64,000 nt of DNA, from the NCBI RefSeq assembly GCF_003258365.1, contig NZ_QHKM01000001.1, forward strand, positions 1,550,001 through 1,614,000, given 5' to 3'. Source of the stretch: Hymenobacter edaphi. Its GTDB lineage: Bacteria > Bacteroidota > Bacteroidia > Cytophagales > Hymenobacteraceae. Each line of letters opens with the position of its first letter. The stretch's first letter is position 1. A model generated the notes under the pieces. That model did no database searches. It was not told the origin of the DNA and saw only the letters and a list, made by a program, of their open reading frames with translations. This document shows positions 7,432-15,008 of the stretch, piece after piece. The position numbers were made by a program, and so were the translations under genes.

Positions 7432-8193
7432 ATGACTGAGCTACCCGCCGAGCCAGCTGCCCCCGACCCCTGGGCCGGCCTGCGCGCCTTCACCGCCGCC
7501 CGCATTGCCCTGGGCCGCACCGGCAGCAGCGTGCCTCTGCGCGAGGCCTTGGCCTTCCGGCTGGCTCACGCCCACGCCCGCGACGCGGTGTACTCGGCGC
7601 TGGATCTGGAGCCGCTGCTCACCGCCCTGCAGCCGCTGCAGCTACCCGTGTGCCGGGTGCGCAGCCAGGCCCCCGACCGCTCCCAGTACCTGCACCGCCC
7701 CGACCTGGGCCGCCGCCTCGGGGTAGCAAGCGGGCCGGAGCTGGCCACCCACGCCACTGAAGCCCCCGACATCGTGCTGATCCTGGCCGACGGGCTTTCG
7801 GCCGAAGCCGTAAACCGGCACGCCGCGCCGGTACTGGCCTTGCTGGTGCCGCCCTTGCAACGGGCCGGCTTCCGGCTGGCGCCCATCGTGGTAGCCGAGC
7901 AGGCCCGCGTGGCGCTCAGCGACGAAATCGGGGCGGCGCTGGGGGCCCGGCTGGCTCTGATGCTTATCGGGGAGCGGCCCGGGCTGAGCGCCCCGGACAG
8001 CCTGGGCGCCTACCTGACCTTCGGCCCGCGCCCCGGCCTGACCGACGAGGCCCGCAACTGCGTGTCGAACATTCGGCCCGAGGGCCTGCCCTACCCGGCC
8101 GCCGCCGACAAGCTGCAGTGGCTGGTGCAGGAGGCCCTGCGGCGGCAGCTCTCGGGCGTGCCGCTCAAGGACGAAATGGATTTGCTGGGGTGA
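7432..8193 (+). CDS. eutC: Ethanolamine ammonia-lyase small subunit
   Basis: EutC is the small subunit that, together with EutB, binds adenosylcobalamin. The 253 residues carry the conserved VLILADGLSAEA segment, LMLIGERPGLSAPDSLGAYLTF and RNCVSNIRPEGLPYPAAADKL. The family is usually somewhat longer at the N-terminus, where this protein has only a short Pro-rich lead. The ATG at 7432 starts one base after the stop of the cupin gene, so translation is probably coupled. No reactivase (EutA) or microcompartment gene is nearby. Confidence 0.92.
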   Translation: MTELPAEPAAPDPWAGLRAFTAARIALGRTGSSVPLREALAFRLAHAHARDAVYSALDLEPLLTALQPLQLPVCRVRSQAPDRSQYLHRPDLGRRLGVASGPELATHATEAPDIVLILADGLSAEAVNRHAAPVLALLVPPLQRAGFRLAPIVVAEQARVALSDEIGAALGARLALMLIGERPGLSAPDSLGAYLTFGPRPGLTDEARNCVSNIRPEGLPYPAAADKLQWLVQEALRRQLSGVPLKDEMDLLG

Positions 8194-8232
8194 AACGAGC
8201 GGCCAAGCGTCGTCGCGCGAATCGTCTGCGCC

Positions 8233-8256
8233 GTAGCGCGAACCGAAGGTCGGCGC
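8233..8256. repeat. Fragment of the TA-flanked MITE-like family
   Basis: GTAGCGCGAACCGAAGGTCG and the following bases combine the terminal motif GTAGCGCGAAC with the internal AACCGAAGGTCGGCGC found at 1977-1992. It is a truncated copy between the convergent eutC and regulator genes. Confidence 0.5.
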
Positions 8257-8281
8257 GGACGATGCGGGCGGTTCTTCGGCC

Positions 8282-8881
8282 TCAGTGCCCGGCCAACTCG
8301 CGGCGGATGCGGCTCAACGACTCCGGAGTGACGCCCAGGTAGCTGGCAATCATGCGCTGGGGCAGGCGGCGGGCCAGCGTGGGGTAAGTCTGCAGAAAAT
8401 CCACGTAGCGCTGCTCGGCCGAGGCGCTGAGCGTGAGCACCAGCCGGCGCTGCAGGGTGCGCACGTTGTTCTGGAGCAGGCGGTGGAAGAACTCCGTGAA
8501 GGCCGGCGTGATCTGGCTGAGCTTGCGAAAAAACGTGGCGTCGAAGAGCAGCACCTCGGACGCCTCTACCGCGTCGATGGTGAACTGGGCGGGCTCGTGG
8601 CGGTTGAGGCTGTTCTGGTCGCTGATCCACCAATTCTCGGGCGCAAACTGCACGATGTGCTCCTTGCCCCGGGCGTCGACCACGAAGGAACGCAGGCACC
8701 CGCGCGCCACGAAGGCGCCCACGCGCGCGACTTCGCTGGCGCGCAGCAGCACCTCGTGCCGGGCCAGCTGGCGCCCCTCGAACAGGCTGCCGATGGCCGC
8801 CAGCTCCGCGGCACTGGCCCCGGGCAGGTGGCGGCGAAAGTACTCGAGCAGGACGGTCTGGGCGTCGGCGGGCGGGTTCAT
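8282..8881 (-). CDS. Crp/Fnr-family transcriptional regulator
   Basis: The 199 residues comprise an N-terminal cyclic-nucleotide-binding-like beta-barrel (about 25-115, with the VARVGAFVARGCLRSFVV and EHIVQFAPENWW strands) and a long dimer helix. A short C-terminal helix-turn-helix follows, LPQRMIASYLGVTPESLSRIRRE (174-196), where the recognition helix ends the protein. There are no clustered cysteines, so it is not an FNR-type iron-sulfur sensor, and the effector is unknown. It is divergent from the flavin-dependent oxidoreductase gene, which it probably controls (inferred from arrangement). Confidence 0.87.
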   Translation of the reverse strand: MNPPADAQTVLLEYFRRHLPGASAAELAAIGSLFEGRQLARHEVLLRASEVARVGAFVARGCLRSFVVDARGKEHIVQFAPENWWISDQNSLNRHEPAQFTIDAVEASEVLLFDATFFRKLSQITPAFTEFFHRLLQNNVRTLQRRLVLTLSASAEQRYVDFLQTYPTLARRLPQRMIASYLGVTPESLSRIRRELAGH

Positions 8882-9014
8882 GGGCGCAATATCGGCGGTA
8901 GACTGGCCCGCTGGCGGGTATGGGAGGTGGCCGGCGGGTATCGGCGAAGGTACCGCACGGGCCGAACCGCCGCCCCGGGCGGCCGGTTATACGGGCCACA
9001 TCCACCCCACCTCC

Positions 9015-10046
9015 ATGGAAACCACCCCGCAAATTCGCCTGAGCATGCTCGACCAGTCGCCGGTGCGGCCCGGCGCCACGCCCCGGCAGGCCGTGCTCGA
9101 AACCGTGCAGCTGGCCCAGCTGGCCGACCGCCTTGGCTACTCGCGCTTCTGGGTATCGGAGCACCACAACACGCCGTTTCTGGCCGGTACCACCCCGGAG
9201 GTGCTCATGGCCCACCTCGCGGGCCAGACGCAACGCATCCGCGTGGGCTCGGGCGGGGTGATGCTGCCGCACTACTCGGCCCTGAAGGTGGCCGAAAACT
9301 TCCGCATGCTCGAAACGCTCTTCCCCGGCCGCATCGACCTGGGCATCGGCCGCGCCCCGGGCTCCGACCGCTTCACCGCCCACGTGCTCAACCCCGGCAA
9401 CCAGTTCAGCGACGAGGAATTTGCCGAGCAGCTCATGGATCTGAAGGCTTTCCTCTTCGACGAGGAAGTACCCGACACCATTCACGCCAAGGTGAAGGCC
9501 ATGCCCCAGGCGCCCACGGTGCCCGAGCCCTGGCTGCTGAGCTCCAGCGGGCAGAGCGGGCTGTACGCGGCCCACCTGGGCATGGCGTTTTCCTTTGCCC
9601 AGTTCATCAACCCCAACGGCGGCCCCAAGCTCATGCAGCTCTACCGGGACCGGTTCCAGCCCTCCGCTTTCTTCCAGCAGCCCACCGCCAACGTGGCCGT
9701 GTTTGTGCTCTGCGCCGGTACCGAGGACAAGGCCCACCAGCTGCGCGCCGCCATGGAGCTGCAGATGCTGCGCATCGAGCAGAACCGGCGCGGGCCCTTC
9801 CCTACTTATGAGGAAGCCCGCGACTACCCCTACACCGCCGAGGAGCGCGGCCGCCTGGCTTACAACCGCGGCCGCATCCTGAGCGGCACGCCCGCCCAAT
9901 TACGCGAGCAGCTTACCGACGTGGCCCGCAGCTACCAAGTTGATGAAATTGTGGCCGTCACCATCACGGCGGAGTTTGAGGACCGCCTCCGCTCCTACGA
10001 GCTGCTGGCCGAAGCCTTCGAGCTGACGCCCGCGGCCACCGTATAA
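9015..10046 (+). CDS. LLM-class (luciferase-like) flavin-dependent oxidoreductase
   Basis: The 343-residue protein has the bacterial luciferase-like TIM-barrel organisation: SMLDQSPV at the N-terminus, ADRLGYSRFWVSEHHN, VGSGGVMLPHYSALKVAENFRMLE, and PGRIDLGIGRAPGSD, with LSGTPAQLREQL near the C-terminus. The pattern fits the MsnO8/YhbW-like branch, which uses reduced flavin from a separate reductase. The substrate is unknown. The ATG at 9015 precedes the first conserved strand. It is divergent from a Crp-like regulator. Confidence 0.85.
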   Translation: METTPQIRLSMLDQSPVRPGATPRQAVLETVQLAQLADRLGYSRFWVSEHHNTPFLAGTTPEVLMAHLAGQTQRIRVGSGGVMLPHYSALKVAENFRMLETLFPGRIDLGIGRAPGSDRFTAHVLNPGNQFSDEEFAEQLMDLKAFLFDEEVPDTIHAKVKAMPQAPTVPEPWLLSSSGQSGLYAAHLGMAFSFAQFINPNGGPKLMQLYRDRFQPSAFFQQPTANVAVFVLCAGTEDKAHQLRAAMELQMLRIEQNRRGPFPTYEEARDYPYTAEERGRLAYNRGRILSGTPAQLREQLTDVARSYQVDEIVAVTITAEFEDRLRSYELLAEAFELTPAATV

Positions 10047-10072
10047 CCTGCGCAACCTTTTCGGTTAAGCCT

Positions 10073-10112
10073 AAACCGCGCCGAGCCAGCTGGTTCCAGC
10101 GCGGTTTCTTGT
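10073..10112 (+). terminator. Terminator after the LLM oxidoreductase
   Basis: Nine-bp arms AAACCGCGC (10073-10081) and GCGCGGTTT (10099-10107), followed by a T-rich stretch. Confidence 0.6.
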
Positions 10113-10180
10113 TACGCCCGGCCGCCGACGGGCACCTTTCGGCGGCTTATTTAGAAAAGTTTCATTTTGTTTTAATGTTT

Positions 10181-10213
10181 GTTTGGACGGAATCTAAACA
10201 GTGCGTTGCTTTG
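10181..10213 (+). promoter_or_regulatory. Promoter of the TonB receptor with overlapping palindromic operator
   Basis: TTTG at 10182-10185 and TTGCTTTG at 10206-10213 (one base off TAnnTTTG) are 20 bp apart, the spacing expected for Bacteroidota -33/-7 boxes. The palindrome GTTTGGA-N5-TCTAAAC (10181-10199) covers the -33 box and could bind a dimeric repressor such as Fur. The repressor identity is inferred. Confidence 0.45.
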
Positions 10214-10243
10214 CACCACTTTTGAATCAGTCTAAATAGCTGA

Positions 10244-12784
10244 ATGACCCGCTCCCTACCTTTCCTGCTCCTTGCCGTGGCTCCCCTGACCGCCTCGGCG
10301 TACGCCAATCTGAGCTATGCCCCCCTTCACTCCGGCGACGAGCCGACCAACCCCCAGCCGGCCCACGGGCAGGTAGTCGGCCGCGTAGTGCTGGCCGACG
10401 GGCAGTCGGCCGAACAGGTGTCGGTGATGGTGAAGGGCACGACCATCGGCACGAGCACGGAAGCGGACGGGTCGTTCCGCCTGCGCCTGCCGGCCGGCAA
10501 GCAGACGCTGGCCGTGGCCTACCTGGGCTACGTGACGCAGGAAATCGAGGTAGAAGTGGCGAACCGCAGCACCACCAGCGTGCCGACGGTAACGCTGATC
10601 AAGAGCACCAGCCAGCTGTCGGAGGTGAAAATCACCGAGACGCGCACCATCAACCAGCGGCCCACCGGCGTGAGCAAGATGCCCATTCGCCCGCTGGACC
10701 TGCCCCAGGCGGTGGTGACGGTGAACCAGCAGACGCTGGAGCAGCAGCAGGTGCTGCGCCTGAGCGACGCGCTGGCGAATACGCCCGGCTTATACGTGAC
10801 CAGCACTACCGGCGGCACCCAGGAGGAACTGGGCAGCCGCGGCTTCGCCTACGGTTCGAACAACACCTTTAAGAACGGGGTGCGCTTCAACAACGGCGTG
10901 ATGCCCGAGACTTCCTCGCTGGAGAGCATGGAAGTGCTGAAGGGCAGCGCGGCTATCCTGTACGGCAACGTGGCCGCCGGCGGGGTGCTGAACCTGGTAA
11001 CCAAGAAGCCCAAATTTGAGCAGGGCGGCTCGGTGGGCCTGCGCGTGGGCTCGTTCGGCTTCTGGAAGCCGATGGTGGACGTGTACGGCGCCGTGGGCAA
11101 GAGCGACAAAGTAGCGTTCCGCCTGAACGGCACCTACGAGCAGGGGAACAGCTTCCGCGACCAAGTGGAGTCGGACCGCTTCTACGTCAACCCCTCGCTG
11201 CTCTTCAAGCTCAGCCCCAAGACCGACCTGCTGGTGGAGGGCGACTACCTGCGCGACAACCGCACGCCGGACTACGGCATCGGCGCGGTCGACTACGTGT
11301 TTCAGCCCTCGCGCAGCCGGTTCCTGAACGTGCCCGACGCGCTGAACGCCACCTCGCAAACCAGCGCCACCGCCACGCTGACCAGCCGCCTCAACGATAC
11401 CTGGCAGGTGCGCGCGGTAACGGGATTCCAGCGCTACGACAACGAGCTGCGCACGGCTGGCCGCCCGACCGGCAGCACCGTCCAGGGCGCCAACTACGGC
11501 AACTGGAACCGCACCCTGCAACGCAGTGAAACCGGTGAGAACTACTTCCTGGCGCAGCTGGATCTGACCGGCAACTTCCACACCGGCTTCCTGGGCCACA
11601 CCCTGCTGGTGGGCGCCGACGCTGACCAGTACCTGACCAACACGCTGCAGTACACCAACCCGGCCAATCCGACCAACGCCAACCAGGCGGTTTCGACCTA
11701 CGACGCCCTCAACCTGCTGGACCCGAGCCGCGAGGTAGCCGTAACCGGGCCGCGCCTGACTGGCTTCAACGATTTGGTGCGCAACACCATCACCGACGCG
11801 GGCACCCGCCGCGCGGGCATCTACGTGCAAGACCTGCTGAGCTTCAGCGAAAAGATCAAGGCGCTGGTGGGCCTGCGCTGGAGCTACCAGGAGACGCCCA
11901 GCGACATTTATTACTATAAAACGGTGGCCAACCGCAACGCCAATCCGCCAGTGGACGGCAACTTGGAACAACGCCGCCGCTACGACGACGCCTTCTCGCC
12001 CCGCCTGGGCCTGGTGTACCAGCCTATCAAGACCATGTCGGTCTTTGCCTCGTACTCGAACTCCTTCTCGCCCCAGGCCAACACCGCTACCGACCTCGAC
12101 GGCCAACCGCTGCCCCCGTCCATCATCGACCAGTACGAAGTGGGCGTGAAGAACGACCTGTTTAACGGCGCGCTGTCGGCCAACCTGACGGCCTACCGCA
12201 TCGTCAACAGCAACCAGATTCAGAGCGTGCTGCTCAACGACCCGCGCATCCAGACGGCCGTCAACAAGACGAACCCGCAGGAACTGGCCGGGGAAGTAAC
12301 CAGCAAGGGCGTGGAAGTGGACGTGCAGAGCAAGCCTTACCTGGGCTGGTCGCTCATCGCCGGCTACAGCTACAACAACACGGCCTACACCAACAGCAAC
12401 ATCTACAAGAACGGCAGCCGCCTGCGCTATAACCCCGCCCACACGGCCAACATGAGCCTGTTCTACACCGTGGAAGCCGGCGCCCTGAAAGGCATTAGCG
12501 CCGGCGTGACCGGCTACTACGTGGGCGACAAGCTGGCCGGCCGCAACCCGCGCGAACTGCAAGGCAGCGGGCAGCCCTTCCCCAACGGCGACACCAACAA
12601 GTTCATCTCCATCCCCGACTACCTGCTGTTCGACGCCTCCCTGGGCTACGTTCACAACCGGTTTGCGCTGCGGGTGAAAATGGCCAACCTGCTGAACGAG
12701 TTGAGCTACAACATGCACGACGACAACAGCATCAACCCCATTGCCCCGCGCAACTTCTCGGCCACCGTCAGCTACAAGCTCTAA
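10244..12784 (+). CDS. TonB-dependent siderophore receptor
   Basis: An 846-residue outer-membrane receptor. It has a signal peptide (1-19), then a carboxypeptidase-like regulatory domain (about 43-108: GRVVLADGQSAEQVSV, GSFRLRLPAG). The plug follows (about 140-260: RPLDLPQAVVTVNQQTLEQQ, LSDALANTPGLYV, GFAYGSNNTFKNGVR, LESMEVLKGSAAILYGN, AGGVLNLVTKKP) and then a 22-strand-type barrel ending in SATVSYKL. The plug pattern matches the FpvA/FhuA-like siderophore receptor class, which imports ferric siderophores with TonB energy. A PepSY membrane protein gene follows, as in iron-siderophore systems. The upstream region has a possible iron-regulated operator. The cognate siderophore cannot be told from sequence. 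Confidence 0.93.
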   Translation: MTRSLPFLLLAVAPLTASAYANLSYAPLHSGDEPTNPQPAHGQVVGRVVLADGQSAEQVSVMVKGTTIGTSTEADGSFRLRLPAGKQTLAVAYLGYVTQEIEVEVANRSTTSVPTVTLIKSTSQLSEVKITETRTINQRPTGVSKMPIRPLDLPQAVVTVNQQTLEQQQVLRLSDALANTPGLYVTSTTGGTQEELGSRGFAYGSNNTFKNGVRFNNGVMPETSSLESMEVLKGSAAILYGNVAAGGVLNLVTKKPKFEQGGSVGLRVGSFGFWKPMVDVYGAVGKSDKVAFRLNGTYEQGNSFRDQVESDRFYVNPSLLFKLSPKTDLLVEGDYLRDNRTPDYGIGAVDYVFQPSRSRFLNVPDALNATSQTSATATLTSRLNDTWQVRAVTGFQRYDNELRTAGRPTGSTVQGANYGNWNRTLQRSETGENYFLAQLDLTGNFHTGFLGHTLLVGADADQYLTNTLQYTNPANPTNANQAVSTYDALNLLDPSREVAVTGPRLTGFNDLVRNTITDAGTRRAGIYVQDLLSFSEKIKALVGLRWSYQETPSDIYYYKTVANRNANPPVDGNLEQRRRYDDAFSPRLGLVYQPIKTMSVFASYSNSFSPQANTATDLDGQPLPPSIIDQYEVGVKNDLFNGALSANLTAYRIVNSNQIQSVLLNDPRIQTAVNKTNPQELAGEVTSKGVEVDVQSKPYLGWSLIAGYSYNNTAYTNSNIYKNGSRLRYNPAHTANMSLFYTVEAGALKGISAGVTGYYVGDKLAGRNPRELQGSGQPFPNGDTNKFISIPDYLLFDASLGYVHNRFALRVKMANLLNELSYNMHDDNSINPIAPRNFSATVSYKL

Positions 12785-12866
12785 CCACCCCCAATTTTCC
12801 TTGCCGCCAACCCATCGGGCCACCTGGTCCGGTGGGTTCGGCGTACCTAGCCCCCGCTCACCGGTC

Positions 12867-14165
12867 ATGAAGATTTTCTTCCGCAACATTCACCTCTACC
12901 TCAGCCTCGTCGCCGGGCTGATCATTGCCGTCGTGTGCTTTACCGGCGCCGTGCTCGTGTTCGAAAAAGAGCTGGAGCAGGGCCTGCACCCCGAACGGTA
13001 CTACGTGACGCCCCCCGCCGCCGCCCAGCGCCTGAGCGTGGAGCAGCTGGTAGCCGCCGTCAAGGCAAAGGCGGGTCCCAAGGCCAAGGTAGCCGGTGTG
13101 AAAATCTACGCCGACCCGGCCCGCACCGTTGAAGTCAGCCTGGCCGGTGGCCCGGGCGGCCCCGGCGGCAAGGAAGGCGGCCGCGAGGGGAGCGTGCGCG
13201 GCGAAGGTGGCCAGCAGCGCGAAGGCCGGCCCGAGCAAGGCGGCCCGGGCGCCCGCGGCGGCCGCGGCGAAGGCCAGGGTGCCAAGGAAGGTAAAGGAGA
13301 AAAAGGCGGCAAAGGCGGCGGCGAAGGCGGCCGCGGCCCGCAATACTTCGTGAACCCCTACACCGGCGCCGTGGTGGGCCCCTACGTGTACCGCGACACG
13401 TTCTTCTTCACCATGATGGCCCTGCACCGCGGCATGGTGGGCGGGCCGGTGGGCAAGCTGGTGGTGGGCGTGAGCACGCTCATGTTCCTCTTCATCATTG
13501 CCACCGGCCTCGTGCTGTGGTGGCCGGCCTCGAACAAGATTCTGAAGCAGCGGCTGACGGTGAAGTGGGACGCGAGCTTCAAGCGCCTCAACCACGATTT
13601 GCACATCGTGCTCGGCTTCTACTCGGCCCTGTTCCTGTTCGTGTTTGCCTTCACCGGCCTGGCCTGGTCGTTTGAGTGGTTCAACAACGGCATCTTCGCC
13701 GTCACCAGCTCCGACCCGAAAGGCCCCGAAGCGCCCAAGTCCGAGCTGGTAGCCTCCGGCCAGAAGCTCGGCTTCGACCAGGCGCTGGCCGTGGCCCGGC
13801 AGCAGGTGCCCGGCGCCCTCTCCTACGCCGTGTCGCTGCCCAAGGACTCCGCCGAGGCCGTGCGCGTGATGACCACCACGGCCCACGCCGCCTACGAGGG
13901 CGCCACCGACGAGCTGTACCTCGACCAGTACACCGGCCGGCCGCTGGGCAAGCTGGCTTTCGAGGACCGCAACCTCGGCCAGCGCGTGCGCCGCACCTTC
14001 AAGCCGGTGCACACCGGCGCCATCTTCGGCACGCCCTCCAAAATCATTGCCCTCATCGTGTGCGTGCTCGGCGTGACCTTCCCGGTGACGGGCGTGATTA
14101 TGTGGCTGAACCGCCTGAAGAAAGAGAAAAAGAAGGCGCGCAAGCTCAGCTACGCCACGCGCTAG
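12867..14165 (+). CDS. PepSY-domain transmembrane protein with Gly/Lys/Glu-rich insertion
   Basis: The 432-residue inner-membrane protein has four transmembrane segments (about 12-32, 195-218, 246-268 and near 393-415), with PepSY modules between them. Conserved histidines lie in NIHLYLSL, ALHRG, NHDLHIVLGFYSALFLF and PVHTGAIFG. Proteins of this PepSY_TM family reduce or release iron from ferric siderophores (FoxB/FpvG-like) using haem bound by such histidines. Its place 82 bp after a siderophore receptor supports that role. Residues 94-158 are an unusual low-complexity run of Gly, Arg, Lys and Glu inside the first periplasmic domain. The ATG at 12867 directly precedes the first membrane helix. 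Confidence 0.88.
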   Translation: MKIFFRNIHLYLSLVAGLIIAVVCFTGAVLVFEKELEQGLHPERYYVTPPAAAQRLSVEQLVAAVKAKAGPKAKVAGVKIYADPARTVEVSLAGGPGGPGGKEGGREGSVRGEGGQQREGRPEQGGPGARGGRGEGQGAKEGKGEKGGKGGGEGGRGPQYFVNPYTGAVVGPYVYRDTFFFTMMALHRGMVGGPVGKLVVGVSTLMFLFIIATGLVLWWPASNKILKQRLTVKWDASFKRLNHDLHIVLGFYSALFLFVFAFTGLAWSFEWFNNGIFAVTSSDPKGPEAPKSELVASGQKLGFDQALAVARQQVPGALSYAVSLPKDSAEAVRVMTTTAHAAYEGATDELYLDQYTGRPLGKLAFEDRNLGQRVRRTFKPVHTGAIFGTPSKIIALIVCVLGVTFPVTGVIMWLNRLKKEKKKARKLSYATR

Positions 14166-14175
14166 CCCCCCGCCA

Positions 14176-14212
14176 ACGGCCGCCGGAGCAAGCTCCGGCG
14201 GCCGTTTTTCTT
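14176..14212 (+). terminator. Rho-independent terminator of the receptor/PepSY operon
   Basis: Thirteen-bp perfect arms (14176-14188, 14193-14205) around CAAG, followed by TTTTCTT. Confidence 0.85.
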
Positions 14213-14222
14213 CGGCAGGGCT

Positions 14223-14879
14223 TCAGGGCCGCGCCGCGCCCAGGCTGTAGCCAACGCCTACCGCCAGCAGACCCGTGGGCAGCAGCTCGTAGTACTGCGT
14301 CCGCTCGCCGCCCAGCCGGGGGTTGAGGGTCACGTCGGCCAGGGCGGCCCAGCGCGGCGTTGCCTGGTAACGCAGCCCCGCCCCCACCGCCAAAAACACG
14401 TCCAGGCGGTTTTCCAGCTGGTTGCTTTGAAACGTGCCGCCCGCCGCCCCCGGGTAGTAATAGGTTTCCTGATCCACCAGGTCGGAGTGCCGGAACGCGA
14501 GGCCCCCCAGCAGCGCAACCTGCACTTTGTGCCGCGGCTGGCCCAGCGCCACCCGCAGCAGCACCGGCACCACCGTCGACCGGAGCACCTTGTGCTGCAC
14601 GTAGCGCTGGGCCGTGCTGCTCTCGTCGCGGTCCGTGGTTTTCTTCTGGTAGGCCACCCCGCTCTGCAGCGCCAGGCGGCTGCTCAGCGCAAGCCGGGCG
14701 TGCAGGCCCGGAGCCAGCCGCACCCCGTCCAGCGACTCGTTGGTGCCGATGTAGTAGCCCGACATGGACGTCAGCCCGAGCCCGATCAGCCAGGGCCGGT
14801 CCGCCGGGGGCGCGGCGGTCTGCGCCCGGGCGGCTCCGGTCAGCAGCAGGCCCGCGGCGAGCAGTAGGTTTGCCTTCAT
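14223..14879 (-). CDS. Outer-membrane beta-barrel-like protein
   Basis: The 218-residue protein has a signal peptide (MKANLLLAAGLLLTGAARAQ, cleavage after residue 19 or 20). Alternating amphipathic strands such as WLIGLGLTSMSGYYIG, LALQSGVAYQKK, HKVQVALLGGLAFRH and TGLLAVGVGYSLG are typical of the 8-10-stranded outer-membrane barrels widespread in Bacteroidota. It is a porin-family-like protein of unknown function. It is convergent with the PepSY gene across a terminator. Confidence 0.8.
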   Translation of the reverse strand: MKANLLLAAGLLLTGAARAQTAAPPADRPWLIGLGLTSMSGYYIGTNESLDGVRLAPGLHARLALSSRLALQSGVAYQKKTTDRDESSTAQRYVQHKVLRSTVVPVLLRVALGQPRHKVQVALLGGLAFRHSDLVDQETYYYPGAAGGTFQSNQLENRLDVFLAVGAGLRYQATPRWAALADVTLNPRLGGERTQYYELLPTGLLAVGVGYSLGAARP

Positions 14880-14946
14880 GGCACTGGAAACACCTCTGAG
14901 TGGATAAATACCGGAGCAAGCTAGGCTATTTCGGCGGCCTTACCGC

Positions 14947-14986
14947 CTAAAACGCCGCGAGGCCCGGCAGTTGCCGGGCCTCGCGG
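14947..14986 (-). terminator. Terminator of dnaB
   Basis: Fifteen-bp arms (14955-14969 and 14972-14986) with a 2-nt loop. On the minus strand the stem is followed by GCGTTTTAGG. Confidence 0.65.
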
Positions 14987-15008
14987 TAATAACGGGCTGC
15001 GCCAGGGC

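Noticed and set aside
5516-8193. Ethanolamine microcompartment locus
   Set aside because: No shell-protein, EutA, EutD/E/G or regulator genes are adjacent; only eutB, a cupin gene and eutC.
5306-12889. Long antisense open frames over eutB (5306-6967), the LLM/Crp region (8091-9899) and the TonB receptor (10790-12889)
   Set aside because: Low-complexity Gly/Ala/His/Arg composition and no motifs; the opposite strands carry clear families.
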